Source: Humulus lupulus (taxonomy: Eukaryota; Streptophyta; Magnoliopsida; Rosales; Cannabaceae). Taken from it: DNA of 64,000 nucleotides. Both the position numbers and the translations under genes were made by a program. The first letter of the stretch is position 1; every line of letters starts with the position of its first letter. The stretch lies in the NCBI RefSeq assembly GCF_963169125.1, contig NC_084796.1, positions 88,334,888-88,398,887 of the forward strand, read 5' to 3'. This document shows, one piece after another, positions 51,101 to 55,880 of this stretch. Under the pieces are notes generated by a model that did no database searches, was not told the DNA's origin, and worked only from the letters and a program-made list of their open reading frames with translations.

Positions 51101-54100
51101 AGTAGGATTAGTGGCAAAATGACTAATTTGCCCTTAGGGATACTTTGAGTAGGAGTATAGAGTGAGGGTATTATGGTCATTTGACCAAGGGAATTAGAGA
51201 AGATCCACTAGGTGGCTGGGTAGTGAAGGACTTTTGTTTTTTCCTCAAGCTCTCCCTCTCTTGGTTTTTCTCAACTCACCCTAGGAAGGACACTTGAATT
51301 GGAGGGAAATTCTTGGAATTTTGGAGTAATGATTGAGCAACTGAGCAACAAGAGAGAGATTAGAAGCTGTTGAAGCTGCATTCAACCAAGAATTTTCGGA
51401 ATCCTAAGGTGAGCTATGCCTAGTGTTTTCTTTTCACTTGTTGGAGTATTCTTGATGAGTTTTATGGGAACTTTTGGGTTTGATTTTCGAAATTGGTAAG
51501 TTTGCTATGTTTAAGGGAATTGGGTAGGCATAGAATATGTTCTAGAGTGGATTTGGGATTCGAAATTGGATTGGAATCATGAGTTGTGGTTATAATTTTC
51601 AGATTTGAGTAAGAGCTTGGGTTCAAGAGCTCTATGTTATGAATTTTTGTATCTTTGGGTTTTTGATGTTATTAGTGATGCTATGATGGTGTTTTGATGT
51701 TGTAGTACTGACTTGTGGGTTGTTTTGTGGCCAAAACCTGTTGAAAAGTCAATTTTGGGTAGATTTTCTAGGTCTGGTATGCAGGAGAATTGCAAGGGCT
51801 TGGTTTGGGGAAGAACATAGGAACATGGGCTCGTTTTTAGGTTTCTGGCAACCTAGCGCAATCATGCTAGGTTGGGGCACGATCGCGCTAGTGTCTCAGG
51901 GAGTGGGGATTTTGAACTCAATTTTGGGTTTCGGAGTCGGTGGCGTTGGGTTACGGCACGACTGCGCCAGTACCCCAGAAAGCCCAAATTTTATGTGGGC
52001 ACAATCGCGCCAGGTGCCCCGAAATGTGGTTTTGCTGGATTTTTAGGATTTGGGCTCGGGGAGTTCAGGAATCCATATGGTGGCCCACTTGGGGACTTGG
52101 GGATGTTTCTAACATCCCGATAGCTAGGAATAGTAAGCTTAAGAGTATGGTCTGGGGTGAGGCTCAGGACTTGAAGTCGATCCCTAATAAGAGTATGTTT
52201 ATGCTGTGACTAGATTATAACAAGACTCGGGATCAAAATCATACTTGAGGTCATATCATCTATCGCACGAAACTCGAGGTAAGAAAATTGCACCCTAGTT
52301 GTGGTTAGGGCTCAGGCCCTGTTAATAAATATGAATATGACTATACTTGTGATTATCTGGCTAGGCATGCTTGTATATGCTACATCTGATTATGCGTTAT
52401 ACAATCTATATGTTTTATTATATCTAATCTAAAAGCTCGGCCCAAGGGCGCTGGGGACAGCAATAAGCGTGCGAAACGCAGGCCATTTGGCTAGGGCAAC
52501 CTGGGAGTGCTATATGCACTTGGCTCGCCTGAACGCCACCTAAATAATCAGAAGTGCAAACTACACTTGTCTAACTCATTAACTGTCAAATTGGATTATG
52601 TGTTTGTTTGAGCAAACTATTGCTGCTAAGCTTGTTTATATTTTGTTACTTATTGAACCTGTTGATTTAAGTTTTATTGCTCAGTCTTGGCTCACGTGTG
52701 CTATGTGTTGCAAGTAAGGGAAAGGGAAAGTTGAACCAGCTATGAGTTTGAGAGTTTTAGGGGCAGCATGTACATTTGCAACTGCTCGACTGCCACGGTC
52801 GAGGATTCCAGAGGGACTAGAGTCAAACCTTAATTTTGCCGCTTAGGCTGGTTTATGTTGTAATTACTTTTGGGAGTTGTAAATGCCTTGTAAATGTTTA
52901 TTTTGGGATCCTATTTATAGACTCAAACTTTTAAATGAAAATAACTATTCCTATAATCAAAATTTTAAACCCTAATCTGTTAATTACCTTAGTTACACGT
53001 TTATATCCAAATAACTTGATTGACAAGTCCAGTACTATTTAAAATACACAGTGTAATGGTCTTGGCTATCCAGGGCGTTACAAAAGTCATGAGAACATTC
53101 ATCAAAAAGAAAATTATTAGAGCTAATTGCTACTGTATTTAGAACTCAAAAACTTGATTGTTAAAAAGCATTTCTCATAGACTAGATTGTCAAACATTGA
53201 AGAAATTGAGAATAATATTACTGCCAAAGAAATTTTGATGAATAACACACCATCACAAACTCAACCAAAATTTAAGTAACTGAAAACACAGCAACTACAA
53301 ACTTCAAACAGAAATAAGTTACATCAAGATCTACCAATCTATCAACTAGCTAGAGAAGTAATTATGACTTAAGGATAAGTTGTTATATAATTATAGAAGT
53401 ATAAGAATTATTTTACATTTACATGTTTTTTTTTAAAACATTTACATGAAATTTATGATTCATTGGCATATGAACAACTAGTTTCCATCGTATGCCAATA
53501 TTGACTAGCATGGCCAAAATACAGTAAAAAAACTCTCATTTGAAATTCTGGATGATTCAAAAATCATTTTTAGTCAATTCTTAACATAGTAAAGAGATGG
53601 TGCATCTAGAACTACTAATTAAATTATGCACCTACAAATAAGAACATGATGTACCTCTCCTGGTTCTGCTTTCTTTGTACATCGTACATGGTGAGATTCA
53701 TCAACTACTAAAAGAGCCCATTCTCGCTCAAGCATGCTTTTCCTCAAGCGGTAAAGCATAGTATAAGAAATAACAACTACTTTGGGAAACCTCTTCAAAA
53801 GGACAGGATTATTTTGATGACCAAAAACTGGAGCAAAAGTGGACAAGTGAATTCTAAGAAAAACAAGATAAAGTTATTAAGCTATTTAACAACTATGAGC
53901 ATTAAGCAAAATGACTGATTCATTTCAGCAAATAAATAGGATTGACTGGCAAGTTTATCAGGACAATCCAGTTATGCCTATAATATAAATAAAAAATGAG
54001 TCGAAGGAGCAGAACAAATTAGATACATAAGAAGAAAGAAAGCATTACCTAGATGGATATCAGAAGGCAAAAGAAATGGAACCCAATGCTCCAATTCTTC

Positions 54101-55788
54101 GGCCCATGAAAAACGCAAAATAGCTGGGCAAACAACGAGAACAGAACCTTCATCCATAAGACAGCAAGCAATTGCAATAGCCTGAGTTGAAAAAAGAGCA
54201 GCATGCAATTTTCAGCTAATTTACGGAAAATAAAGACAATTTTAAATTGTCTAGGATCTTTCAGAGCAAATAGTAAAAACAGCAGAGCAGTTTGATGTTT
54301 CCAGCTTGATAACATAGGTTGCCTTTTTATTTCTCCTTTTATCATTCGTGAATAACTATACGATTTTCTCCATTTTTGCATTCCCAGCATGATCTAATTA
54401 TACTTCATTATAAAAGGTATCGTTTAGAAAGAAAAGGTAAAACCAAGATAAATCCACAATGTACATAAGAACAGCAATTCAACATCTTATTAAAAGTTGT
54501 AACTGCATTTGTTAAGTAGCATCTATAATTCAAGCACAGAGGTTTCCTATTTAGGTAGAATCATCAGGACAGACGTTCACTGCTTCCAAAACACATTAAA
54601 GAAATTTTAATTTATATGATCATAAACAAGCAATAAAACATATATTTAAGCTATGCAAACATCCCTAGTAAGTAGTACCTGCAGTGCTTTCTCAGAGCCC
54701 AATTCAACTTAAATTTTCACATGTCCAGCCAAAAGGCACAAACCATTCATCTCAAATTTAAAGAAATTAAAATATTAATAATGGAGAAATACCTGCAGTG
54801 TTTTCCCAAGTCCCATTTCATCAGCAATAAGACACCGGCCTCCCCTCTGCAACCCAAATTTAATACCATCAAGTTGAAAAGGCAAGAGTGCTTCCAACAG
54901 AGTCTTCGGTAGCTTTCCAATCAACTCGTTAACCTTTTCATCAGAAAAGTGTTCCGGCCGGCATGGCATCCATCTCTCCAATGAGTGTGAAAGTCTCTCA
55001 ACAACATTAAAAGTTGCCCAAGGTATCTCCTCAACTTCAACATTCTTGCTGCTCTTTAAACACTTCAACACTGCACCATAATCCCTCACCTTATATACGC
55101 AAGCCTTTCCACCACCATGATTTTGAGTATAGTGAGACGAAATAACCTGAAAAGAAGATTAACAATAAAATAACACAACAGAAACTCAATTCACTTCCAT
55201 ACACTACAGCCTTAAATTCTTCACCTTTCCAGAGTTTAAAACCAAAATTCAGAAGATCCATGATTTCATTTTTCATTACTCCCATTATAAACAGCAAAAT
55301 TCCTTTTATTATTTTAAAAAATCACGTTTTTCAGAAAGAGAGAAAAAACACCAAAATCTAGAAAACCCAACATACTATTTCGTTTTTGATTCTCTCTCTC
55401 TTTTTATTTTTATGTCTAGAACCAAACAGAAAATTAAAAAAAGAAAAAAAAAACTGCTCACCATGGACAAGCAATCGGCTAGTCTCCGCAAGCATTCCTC
55501 TTCTCCCGGATAATCAAAACCCCCAAGCTTGAGTGGGGTAATCGAGAATGAGTCGGGGGAGCATACTTCAAGCCTGACCCTGAACTTTTCAGGTAAATGG
55601 GTATTGGAAATCGGGTCTGTACGGACGAGTTCGTGCGGTTGATGGGAAAGCTTGGGGCACTTGGCGAGCGTAGAGGGGCGGTTCTGTTGTTGTTGTCCAT
55701 TGGAGGATTCGATAAGTGCCTTGCGCTTTGCTAAGGCTGCCAGGCGGTTCGCTTCGGCTCGTTTCCTCTGGTCGTCCGTAATCTCCAT
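9370..55788 (-). CDS. ZRANB3: SNF2-family DNA annealing helicase with HNH nuclease (ZRANB3-type), 24 exons
   Basis: The 24 exons, in transcription order, are: 55788-55462, 55146-54793, 54181-54049, 53827-53655, 43200-43127, 42942-42907, 31389-31299, 30934-30875, 30445-30268, 29929-29727, 19012-18911, 18294-18184, 17466-17401, 17319-17221, 16683-16471, 16348-16226, 16100-16011, 12149-11841, 11668-11484, 11392-11290, 11169-11024, 10666-10587, 10399-10230, 9528-9370. They sum to 3,585 nt (1,194 residues plus stop) with every junction in phase. Motifs: Walker A DEMGLGKT (218-225), DESHH (314-318), SGTPS (348-351 onward), AGGVGLDF (587-594), [11 protein letters not shown] (614-624), Cys cluster at 968-995, HNH with [13 protein letters not shown] (1074-1086). 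The family remodels stalled replication forks; human ZRANB3 cuts DNA through its HNH. Arabidopsis At5g07810 has the same SNF2-HNH layout. No NZF finger is visible. Exact exon ends need cDNA. Confidence 0.93.
9721..10132. mobile_element. fold-back MITE with ~185-bp inverted arms
   Basis: Lies in intron 23. The left arm (about 9721-9905) and the reverse complement of the right arm (about 9945-10132) align along nearly their whole length: GAGCAAATAACGACTAAAAT against GAGTAAATGGCGGCTTAAAT. Each arm also repeats internally a motif like aaatacccaaagtttgtaaaatgtagcattt. No reading frame. No clear target-site duplication is visible, so the superfamily (Mutator-like fold-back is my guess) is open. Confidence 0.7.
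12150..13622 (-). other. intron 17, AT-rich part without genes
   Basis: Very AT-rich. The block attaaacatataatat...ataatct occurs twice, near 12770 and 12855. An (AT)n run lies at about 13574-13590. I see no coding sequence or delimited transposon here. The donor of intron 17 lies to the right at 16010 and the acceptor at 12150. Confidence 0.5.
13623..15602 (-). mobile_element. L1-like LINE, 5' truncated, in intron 17
   Basis: The - strand carries the 3' half of a plant L1 element: C-terminal reverse transcriptase, zf-RVT region, a short 3' UTR and a poly(A) tail (poly-T on + at 13623-13636). The 5' end is truncated inside the RT domain near 15602. Candidate target-site duplication is ctaattttt (13607-13615 and 15604-15612), though bases separate the left copy from the tail. 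The element is in sense orientation to the host gene. Confidence 0.85.
13761..15581 (-). pseudogene. LINE reverse transcriptase C-terminal half, zf-RVT
   Basis: One uninterrupted frame of about 606 residues. It starts inside RT ([20 protein letters not shown]), has the catalytic FADDTIFF box early on, [20 protein letters not shown], and later the Cys-rich [20 protein letters not shown] typical of plant L1 zf-RVT regions. The endonuclease and the RT N terminus are missing. The intact frame suggests a fairly recent insertion. It cannot move by itself. Closely related to the full-length LINE at 44282-50640. Confidence 0.85.
15603..16010 (-). other. intron 17, donor-side remainder
   Basis: About 400 bp of AT-rich intron between the LINE and exon 17. 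It includes attatattaaacatatt, similar to the repeats near 12770-12890. Nothing else recognised. Confidence 0.5.
16011..19012 (-). CDS. ZRANB3: helicase gene exons 11-17 (motifs V-VI and acidic linker)
   Basis: Exon 11 (18911-19012) encodes [20 protein letters not shown]. Exon 12 (18184-18294) has motif [16 protein letters not shown]. Exon 13 (17401-17466) has motif [12 protein letters not shown], with the two arginine-finger candidates. Exon 14 (17221-17319) encodes [17 protein letters not shown]. Exons 15-17 (16471-16683, 16226-16348, 16011-16100) encode an acidic, Ser/Thr/Glu-rich linker of 142 residues with no recognised domain, probably disordered. Exon 11's acceptor is only 64 nt from the copia insertion in intron 10. 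Confidence 0.92.
16849..17083. mobile_element. Tourist-like (PIF/Harbinger) MITE
   Basis: 235 bp in intron 14. Terminal inverted repeats begin GGGGGTGTTTGGTATGGG (16849-16866) and end CCCATACCAAACACCCCC (17066-17083), a perfect 18-bp inverted pair. They are flanked by the 3-bp duplication TTA (16846-16848 and 17084-17086), the signature of PIF/Harbinger transposons. No coding capacity, so it would need a transposase from elsewhere. Confidence 0.92.
19077..19232 (+). repeat. 5' LTR of copia C
   Basis: 156 bp, TGTTTACAGTTACG to CCCAATTTTATA. TATA-like ccctatatatactctc lies near 19161. Same length as the 3' copy at 29376-29531, with about 6 substitutions. Confidence 0.93.
19233..19244 (+). promoter_or_regulatory. 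primer binding site of copia C
   Basis: TGGTATCAGAGC directly abuts the 5' LTR. It is complementary to the 3' end of plant initiator tRNA-Met, the usual primer for minus-strand synthesis in copia elements. Confidence 0.93.
19671..21830 (+). pseudogene. copia C gag, protease and integrase (broken)
   Basis: Starts at ATG 19671 ([15 protein letters not shown]). One extra A in the run at about 19806-19814 shifts the frame near HKLDRK, after which a 455-residue frame continues to 21132. It contains the gag helices and a zinc knuckle [14 protein letters not shown] followed by EIHGKP. The protease site reads [11 protein letters not shown], with Phe in place of the Ser of the usual DSG. The integrase frame (about 21125-21813) holds [14 protein letters not shown] and [10 protein letters not shown], the D,D,E positions. 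It is cut at 21813 by the gypsy element. Confidence 0.85.
21814..22144 (-). repeat. 3' LTR of gypsy E
   Basis: 331 bp; on the + strand taatagaccc ... gggagcctatca. At all five differences this copy has A or T where the 5' LTR has G or C, including the loss of the canonical terminal tg (ta here). Confidence 0.93.
22198..22743 (-). pseudogene. gypsy E polyprotein C terminus with chromodomain-like end, frameshifted
   Basis: Frame-shifted continuation of the polyprotein, 181 residues. It holds the GPY/F region ([37 protein letters not shown]) and ends [19 protein letters not shown], which resembles the chromodomain tail of chromoviruses. A TAG stop at 22198 interrupts a frame that stays open beyond it ([19 protein letters not shown]) up to the 3' LTR; the stop is one base from TCG (Ser), which I would expect. 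Confidence 0.85.
22701..26795 (-). CDS. gypsy E Gag-Pol polyprotein (main frame)
   Basis: 1,364 residues without a stop. Gag comes first ([20 protein letters not shown]). Zinc knuckle [14 protein letters not shown] fits CX2CX4HX4C. Protease site is [15 protein letters not shown] includes [15 protein letters not shown] and [14 protein letters not shown]. RNase H has [18 protein letters not shown]. The integrase zinc motif is [20 protein letters not shown] with CAVCQQNK, and the core includes [16 protein letters not shown] and [13 protein letters not shown]. All catalytic positions I can check are present. The frame ends early because one C is missing from a C-run at about 22750 (RDPLHCC where RDPPPLL is expected); the rest lies in 22198-22743. 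Confidence 0.93.
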   Translation of the reverse strand: MMNAWEVSDLRLDVVKLNDGLTKLQQELHSSIGQSVAKHMEFMTAQLAQMLNTQSRSPSEPVAASADRQRRAVEGHASSIGEPSSVEPPPAAQHSPGQPRPTMTHSIPMGLHIPPIQLGSFSSNPTTGQDFRPPRMEIPVFNGDNSDGWIYRVERYFLISKMTEALMLETAIAGLDGDALSWFQWENQRRPITSWAMLKQLLLLRFREVPVGSLYEEFLSVTQTGNVKDYRVRWEVLASRVPDVPDHILEGSFVKGLKEEVKAALHILQPRGLAQVMETAQRIEEGHFLLQSTPSNKPVFSKASLSPIIPTRPLSNSYVTRPAPPAPSMKSETSSTVSMGTTAFKSLSPRPASSSTYRRLSETEYQEKKAWGLCFKCDKKFHPGHDCQQKLLQIELIPDCEDLGQIADTPPLSPDSGDTAVSDETLATLSLNSLIGITSAHTMKLVGQIGQQRVTVLIDSGATHNFVSTEVVWAAGLSITATTCYGVLLGTGGKVRTEGICAQVALDLGAIRVVTDFLPLDLGGADFILGIKWLETLGNMQVNWRSMVMKFQVAGSWVTLQGDPSLCKSPISLKAMVLAVEKGAEGYWVQLGTLSTDLAAVTPPVHPFVAPLLEQFQDVFEMPGGLPPIRAKEHSIILKPGTGPISVRPYRYAHVQKTAIEQMVRDMFQTGIIQPSKSPFSSPVLLVKKKDGSWRFCVDYRTLNRETVADKFPIPVIDELLDELHGAKIFSKLDLKSGYHQIRMADCDVQKTAFRTHEGHYEFLVMPFGLTNAPATFQALMNDVFQDFLRQFVLVFFDDILVNSSSLETHLTHLGLVLQRLRDHKLYANHKKCVFGQPQVEYLGHVITEKGVAADQSKVEAMQSWPTPRTIKELRGFLGLTGYYRKFVRNYGSIARPLTDQLKKDSFLWSSEAQEGFDKLKEAMCSTPVLALPDFTAPFTVEADASGMGLGAVLMQAGRPIAYFSCVLSPRARLKSIYERELMAIVLAIQKWRPYLLGRRFTVQTDQRSLKYLLEQRLVAMDHKKWLTKILGYDFDIQYKPGGENRAADALSRLDPAASFAAITVPSIVSIPDLQNHVSTDPALSKIIRELTTGADYGGYSLDHGCLKFRGRLVLPSSSPFITLLLQEYHGSSVGGHSGVFKTFQRLAAEFYWRGMRRDVEKYVAECAVCQQNKYLAQSPAGLLQPLPIPDQIWEDISMDFIEGLPLSKGFDSILVVVDRLSKYSHFIPLKHPFSALTVAEIFVRDIVKLHGIPCSIVSDRDKIFISLFWKELFRLQGTSLQHSTAYHPQSDGQTEVVNRCLETYLRCFVSTKPSQWVKWVPWSEYWYNTSYHTSIGMTPFRAVYNRDPLHCCVLSPPTPEFLQ
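26838..26849 (-). promoter_or_regulatory. primer binding site of gypsy E
   Basis: On the - strand TGGTATCAGAGC, two bases inside the 5' LTR. Complementary to initiator tRNA-Met. Confidence 0.92.
26852..27182 (-). repeat. 5' LTR of gypsy E
   Basis: 331 bp; on the + strand it reads tgatagaccc ... gggggcctatca. Differs from 21814-22144 at five positions, all transitions, where this copy keeps G or C. Confidence 0.93.
27183..29370 (+). pseudogene. copia C integrase end, reverse transcriptase and RNase H (broken)
   Basis: Continues the integrase frame after one copy of the cacac duplication is removed ([20 protein letters not shown] near 27205-27255). RT motifs are present in order: VTSLYGL-type block [10 protein letters not shown] near 28280, polymerase core [12 protein letters not shown] near 28418-28450, then RNase H ([20 protein letters not shown] near 29180-29240). 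The end, [10 protein letters not shown], stops six bases before the 3' LTR. Stops and frameshifts occur at about 27765, 27978, 28060, 28180, 28316 and 28747, so it is not functional. Confidence 0.85.
29376..29531 (+). repeat. 3' LTR of copia C
   Basis: 156 bp, TGTTCACAGTTACG to CCCAAATTTATA, followed at once by the target duplication gttta. A purine-rich tract (gaagaggtg) precedes it. Confidence 0.93.
29727..31389 (-). CDS. ZRANB3: helicase gene exons 7-10 (inter-lobe region, start of helicase C lobe)
   Basis: Exon 7 (31299-31389) encodes [20 protein letters not shown]. Exon 8 (30875-30934) encodes [20 protein letters not shown]. Exon 9 (30268-30445) starts [20 protein letters not shown], the conserved RRxK-LPPK block of SNF2 proteins. 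Exon 10 (29727-29929) contains [15 protein letters not shown] and [16 protein letters not shown] (motif IV). Introns 7-9 are 364, 429 and 338 bp and look free of transposons. All phases agree with the neighbouring exons. Confidence 0.92.
31454..31714 (-). repeat. 3' LTR of copia A
   Basis: 261 bp; on the - strand it begins TGGAAAATCCGG after the tract GAGGGGGAG. Shares long identical runs with 42602-42861, such as atagcagctggtctgctgta. Confidence 0.9.
31722..33235 (-). pseudogene. copia A reverse transcriptase and RNase H (broken)
   Basis: On the - strand, [20 protein letters not shown] continues directly the VEVP at 39237. Then [14 protein letters not shown] and [15 protein letters not shown] near 32770-32900, polymerase core [13 protein letters not shown] near 32640-32680, [20 protein letters not shown] near 32300-32355, RNase H tail [20 protein letters not shown], and the end [10 protein letters not shown] eight bases before the polypurine tract. 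Stops and frameshifts are scattered through it. Confidence 0.82.
33236..33480 (+). repeat. 5' LTR of copia B
   Basis: 245 bp, followed directly by the primer binding site at 33481-33492. Contains tagtttataatataaaatatt, a TATA-rich stretch, near 33405. Confidence 0.9.
33688..36030 (+). pseudogene. copia B gag, protease and integrase remnant
   Basis: Gag pieces ([20 protein letters not shown] near 33720, [18 protein letters not shown]) with stops at 33961 and 34015. Protease region has lost its motif ([13 protein letters not shown] near 34645). GAG-pre-integrase [15 protein letters not shown] near 35067, integrase first Asp IHSDI near 35245. The central core including the expected Glu motif is missing: the sequence jumps from SILGNYL (about 35465) to [12 protein letters not shown] (about 35500), a deletion of roughly 150-200 bp. 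Confidence 0.8.
36049..37211. repeat. solo LTR inside copia B
   Basis: 1,163 bp, TGTCACGGGC ... CATGTTACA, flanked by the 5-bp duplication cttaa (36044-36048 and 37212-37216). It is clearly richer in G+C than its surroundings and has no coding sequence or internal repeat, so it reads as one LTR left after recombination. Its end holds an inverted repeat, tgtaacatgcc ... ggcatgttaca (about 37182-37211). Probably from a Ty3/gypsy family; orientation is unproven. Confidence 0.85.
37322..38967 (+). pseudogene. copia B reverse transcriptase and RNase H (mostly readable)
   Basis: From 37366 the RT frame runs with one stop at 37621, then without interruption from 37684 to 38586. Motifs: [39 protein letters not shown], the core [13 protein letters not shown] near 38008-38045, [20 protein letters not shown], and [21 protein letters not shown] stop at 38584 precedes the RNase H end ([30 protein letters not shown] at 38967). 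Nearest in sequence to the copia A RT among the elements here. Confidence 0.85.
38975..39236 (+). repeat. 3' LTR of copia B
   Basis: 262 bp, preceded by the purine tract gaggggttg. Same ends as the 5' copy but clearly diverged from it, with several substitutions and an insertion. Confidence 0.9.
39237..42100 (-). pseudogene. copia A gag, protease, integrase and start of RT (broken)
   Basis: On the - strand: gag from about 42090 ([20 protein letters not shown]), zinc knuckle region [11 protein letters not shown] with KLHGKP near 41330, protease site [13 protein letters not shown] near 41020, integrase blocks to about 39880, then [20 protein letters not shown] at 39872 and the RT lead-in [20 protein letters not shown] ending VEVP at 39237. 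The protease has EFG for the usual DSG, so its catalytic Asp is lost. Many stops and frameshifts. The reading resumes at 33235 beyond copia B. Confidence 0.82.
42227..42532 (-). mobile_element. short LINE 3' tail inside the copia A leader
   Basis: About 306 bp matching the 3' UTR and last coding codons of the LINE at 13623-13920 (gaaaaagagacaaaggtcaa, ggaggaacaccgtggttaca, gtttctatacacccaagtag). The poly-T on + at 42227-42236 is its poly(A) tail. Strongly 5' truncated, as usual for L1 insertions. Target duplication not clear. Confidence 0.85.
42590..42601 (-). promoter_or_regulatory. primer binding site of copia A
   Basis: On the - strand TGGTATTAGAGC directly after the LTR, one base from the initiator-tRNA-Met complement used by copia C. 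Copia B has the same variant. Confidence 0.88.
42602..42861 (-). repeat. 5' LTR of copia A
   Basis: 260 bp; on the - strand TGGGAAATCCGG ... ATAATCTTTA. Pair of 31454-31714. Confidence 0.9.
42907..43200 (-). CDS. ZRANB3: helicase gene exons 5-6 (motif III; 36-nt microexon)
   Basis: Exon 5 (43127-43200, 74 nt) encodes [20 protein letters not shown] and PSLS, which is helicase motif III. Exon 6 is only 36 nt (42907-42942) and encodes [11 protein letters not shown]. Its donor reads CTATG|GCAAGT, a GC rather than GT donor; this is the only position that restores the frame (TG|G = Trp) with exon 7. The pair lies as an island between the 10.45-kb intron 4 and the 11.5-kb intron 6, 184 bp apart. 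Confidence 0.9.
43344..43955. mobile_element. fold-back MITE in intron 4
   Basis: About 600 bp. The left arm (gtatcttatttatgttatta ... tttacaccccttagtttagg ... accaaaac) and the reverse complement of the right arm (gcatcttcttatttggttca ... catacacccctctagtttag ... accaaaat) align over about 120 bp. The centre is AT-rich. No reading frame and no clear target duplication. A different family from the fold-back in intron 23. Confidence 0.65.
44430..48079 (-). pseudogene. LINE ORF2: AP endonuclease, reverse transcriptase, zf-RVT (few breaks)
   Basis: ATG at 48079 ([12 protein letters not shown]). Endonuclease blocks are complete: [31 protein letters not shown]. The frame runs 478 residues to 46643, where a stop follows. 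RT continues at 46558-46304 ([20 protein letters not shown]) and 46367-44958 ([37 protein letters not shown]), then zf-RVT at 44948-44430 ([20 protein letters not shown]). Only about three breaks in 3.6 kb, so it is fairly young. It shares long stretches with the LINE at 13761-15581. Confidence 0.87.
48079..50559 (-). pseudogene. LINE ORF1 (DUF4283-like), frameshifted
   Basis: Begins [20 protein letters not shown] at 50559. Three frame pieces follow: 50559-50011, 49818-49279 ([40 protein letters not shown]), and 48738-48079, an acidic Ser-rich tail ending NYD. The central part resembles the DUF4283 gag-like domain of plant L1 ORF1. No CCHC knuckle is seen. The last codon TAA overlaps the ORF2 ATG as TAATG. 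Confidence 0.75.
51840..52025 (+). repeat. imperfect GC-rich repeats inside LTR1
   Basis: Four related blocks: gcgcaatcatgctagg, ggcacgatcgcgctagtgtc, ggcacgactgcgccagtacc and ggcacaatcgcgccaggtgc, separated by 30-70 bp. LTR2 has comparable GC-rich blocks (cgggctacgacctgcc, cgggccgcgacttgcc near 57570-57665). Confidence 0.6.
53082..53654 (-). other. intron 4, donor-side remainder
   Basis: AT-rich intron between LTR1 and exon 4, with no coding or transposon signal. It probably belongs to the ancestral intron. Confidence 0.5.
53655..55788 (-). CDS. ZRANB3: helicase gene exons 1-4 (N terminus, ATPase motifs I-II)
   Basis: Exon 1 (55462-55788, residues 1-109) starts at the only in-frame ATG that fits. 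Its N terminus [20 protein letters not shown] resembles the RPA-binding helix of SMARCAL1. Exon 2 (54793-55146, residues 110-227) carries a HARP-like block ([15 protein letters not shown]) and ends just after Walker A, at GKTLQ. Exon 3 (54049-54181) continues [20 protein letters not shown] (motif Ia). Exon 4 (53655-53827) starts within tgctccag|tttttgg, because only that acceptor keeps the frame, and holds motif II VVDESHH. Introns are 315, 611 and 221 bp. The 10.45-kb intron 4 follows. Confidence 0.93.
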
Positions 55789-55796
55789 GGACGAAG

Positions 55797-55807
55797 TTTA
55801 GGGTTTA
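55797..55807 (-). promoter_or_regulatory. telo-box
   Basis: TAAACCCTAAA on the - strand, ending 8 bp before the ATG. It contains AAACCCTAA, the telo-box found near the start of many plant genes for growth, translation and DNA replication, often together with E2F sites. Confidence 0.6.
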
Positions 55808-55866
55808 AGAAACCGGAATTTGAAGAAGCAGATAGAGCAAATGGAGCGGGAAGAGAAAATCGACAT
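55798..55866 (-). CDS. possible upstream ORF, 22 residues
   Basis: ATG at 55866, stop TAA at 55798-55800 inside the telo-box, nine bases before the main ATG. The peptide starts MSIFSSRSIC and is rich in Phe, Ser and Cys. Relevant only if transcription starts upstream of 55866, which is unknown. Conservation is not checkable here. Confidence 0.3.
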   Translation of the reverse strand: MSIFSSRSICSICFFKFRFLKP

Positions 55867-55880
55867 AGAGTGTAAATCAC

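Larger units (their letters stand above)
44247..53081 (+). mobile_element. 2.5-kb solo LTR (LTR1) in intron 4, split by a LINE
   Basis: Left end TGTAGCATCCC (44247), right end GGGCGTTACA (53081). Its own sequence is 44247-44281 plus 50658-53081, about 2.46 kb. The same ends occur in reverse orientation at 56471-58729, which confirms the family and boundaries. Flanks gaagc and aaagt match at 3 of 5 bases, so a decayed target duplication is possible but not convincing. It holds no gag or pol; short open frames near 51720-52210 have no recognisable content. Likely a Ty3/gypsy LTR by its length and ends. Confidence 0.8.

Noticed and set aside
51720..52209. Three overlapping open frames of 83-108 codons
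   Set aside because: They lie inside the non-coding solo LTR1 and owe their length to GC-rich repeats; no domain visible.
53828..53846. Acceptor at cttag|aattcac for helicase exon 4
   Set aside because: It leaves the exon 3-4 junction out of phase; the acceptor ctccag at 53828 gives the family sequence DIHL-VFGHQ in frame.
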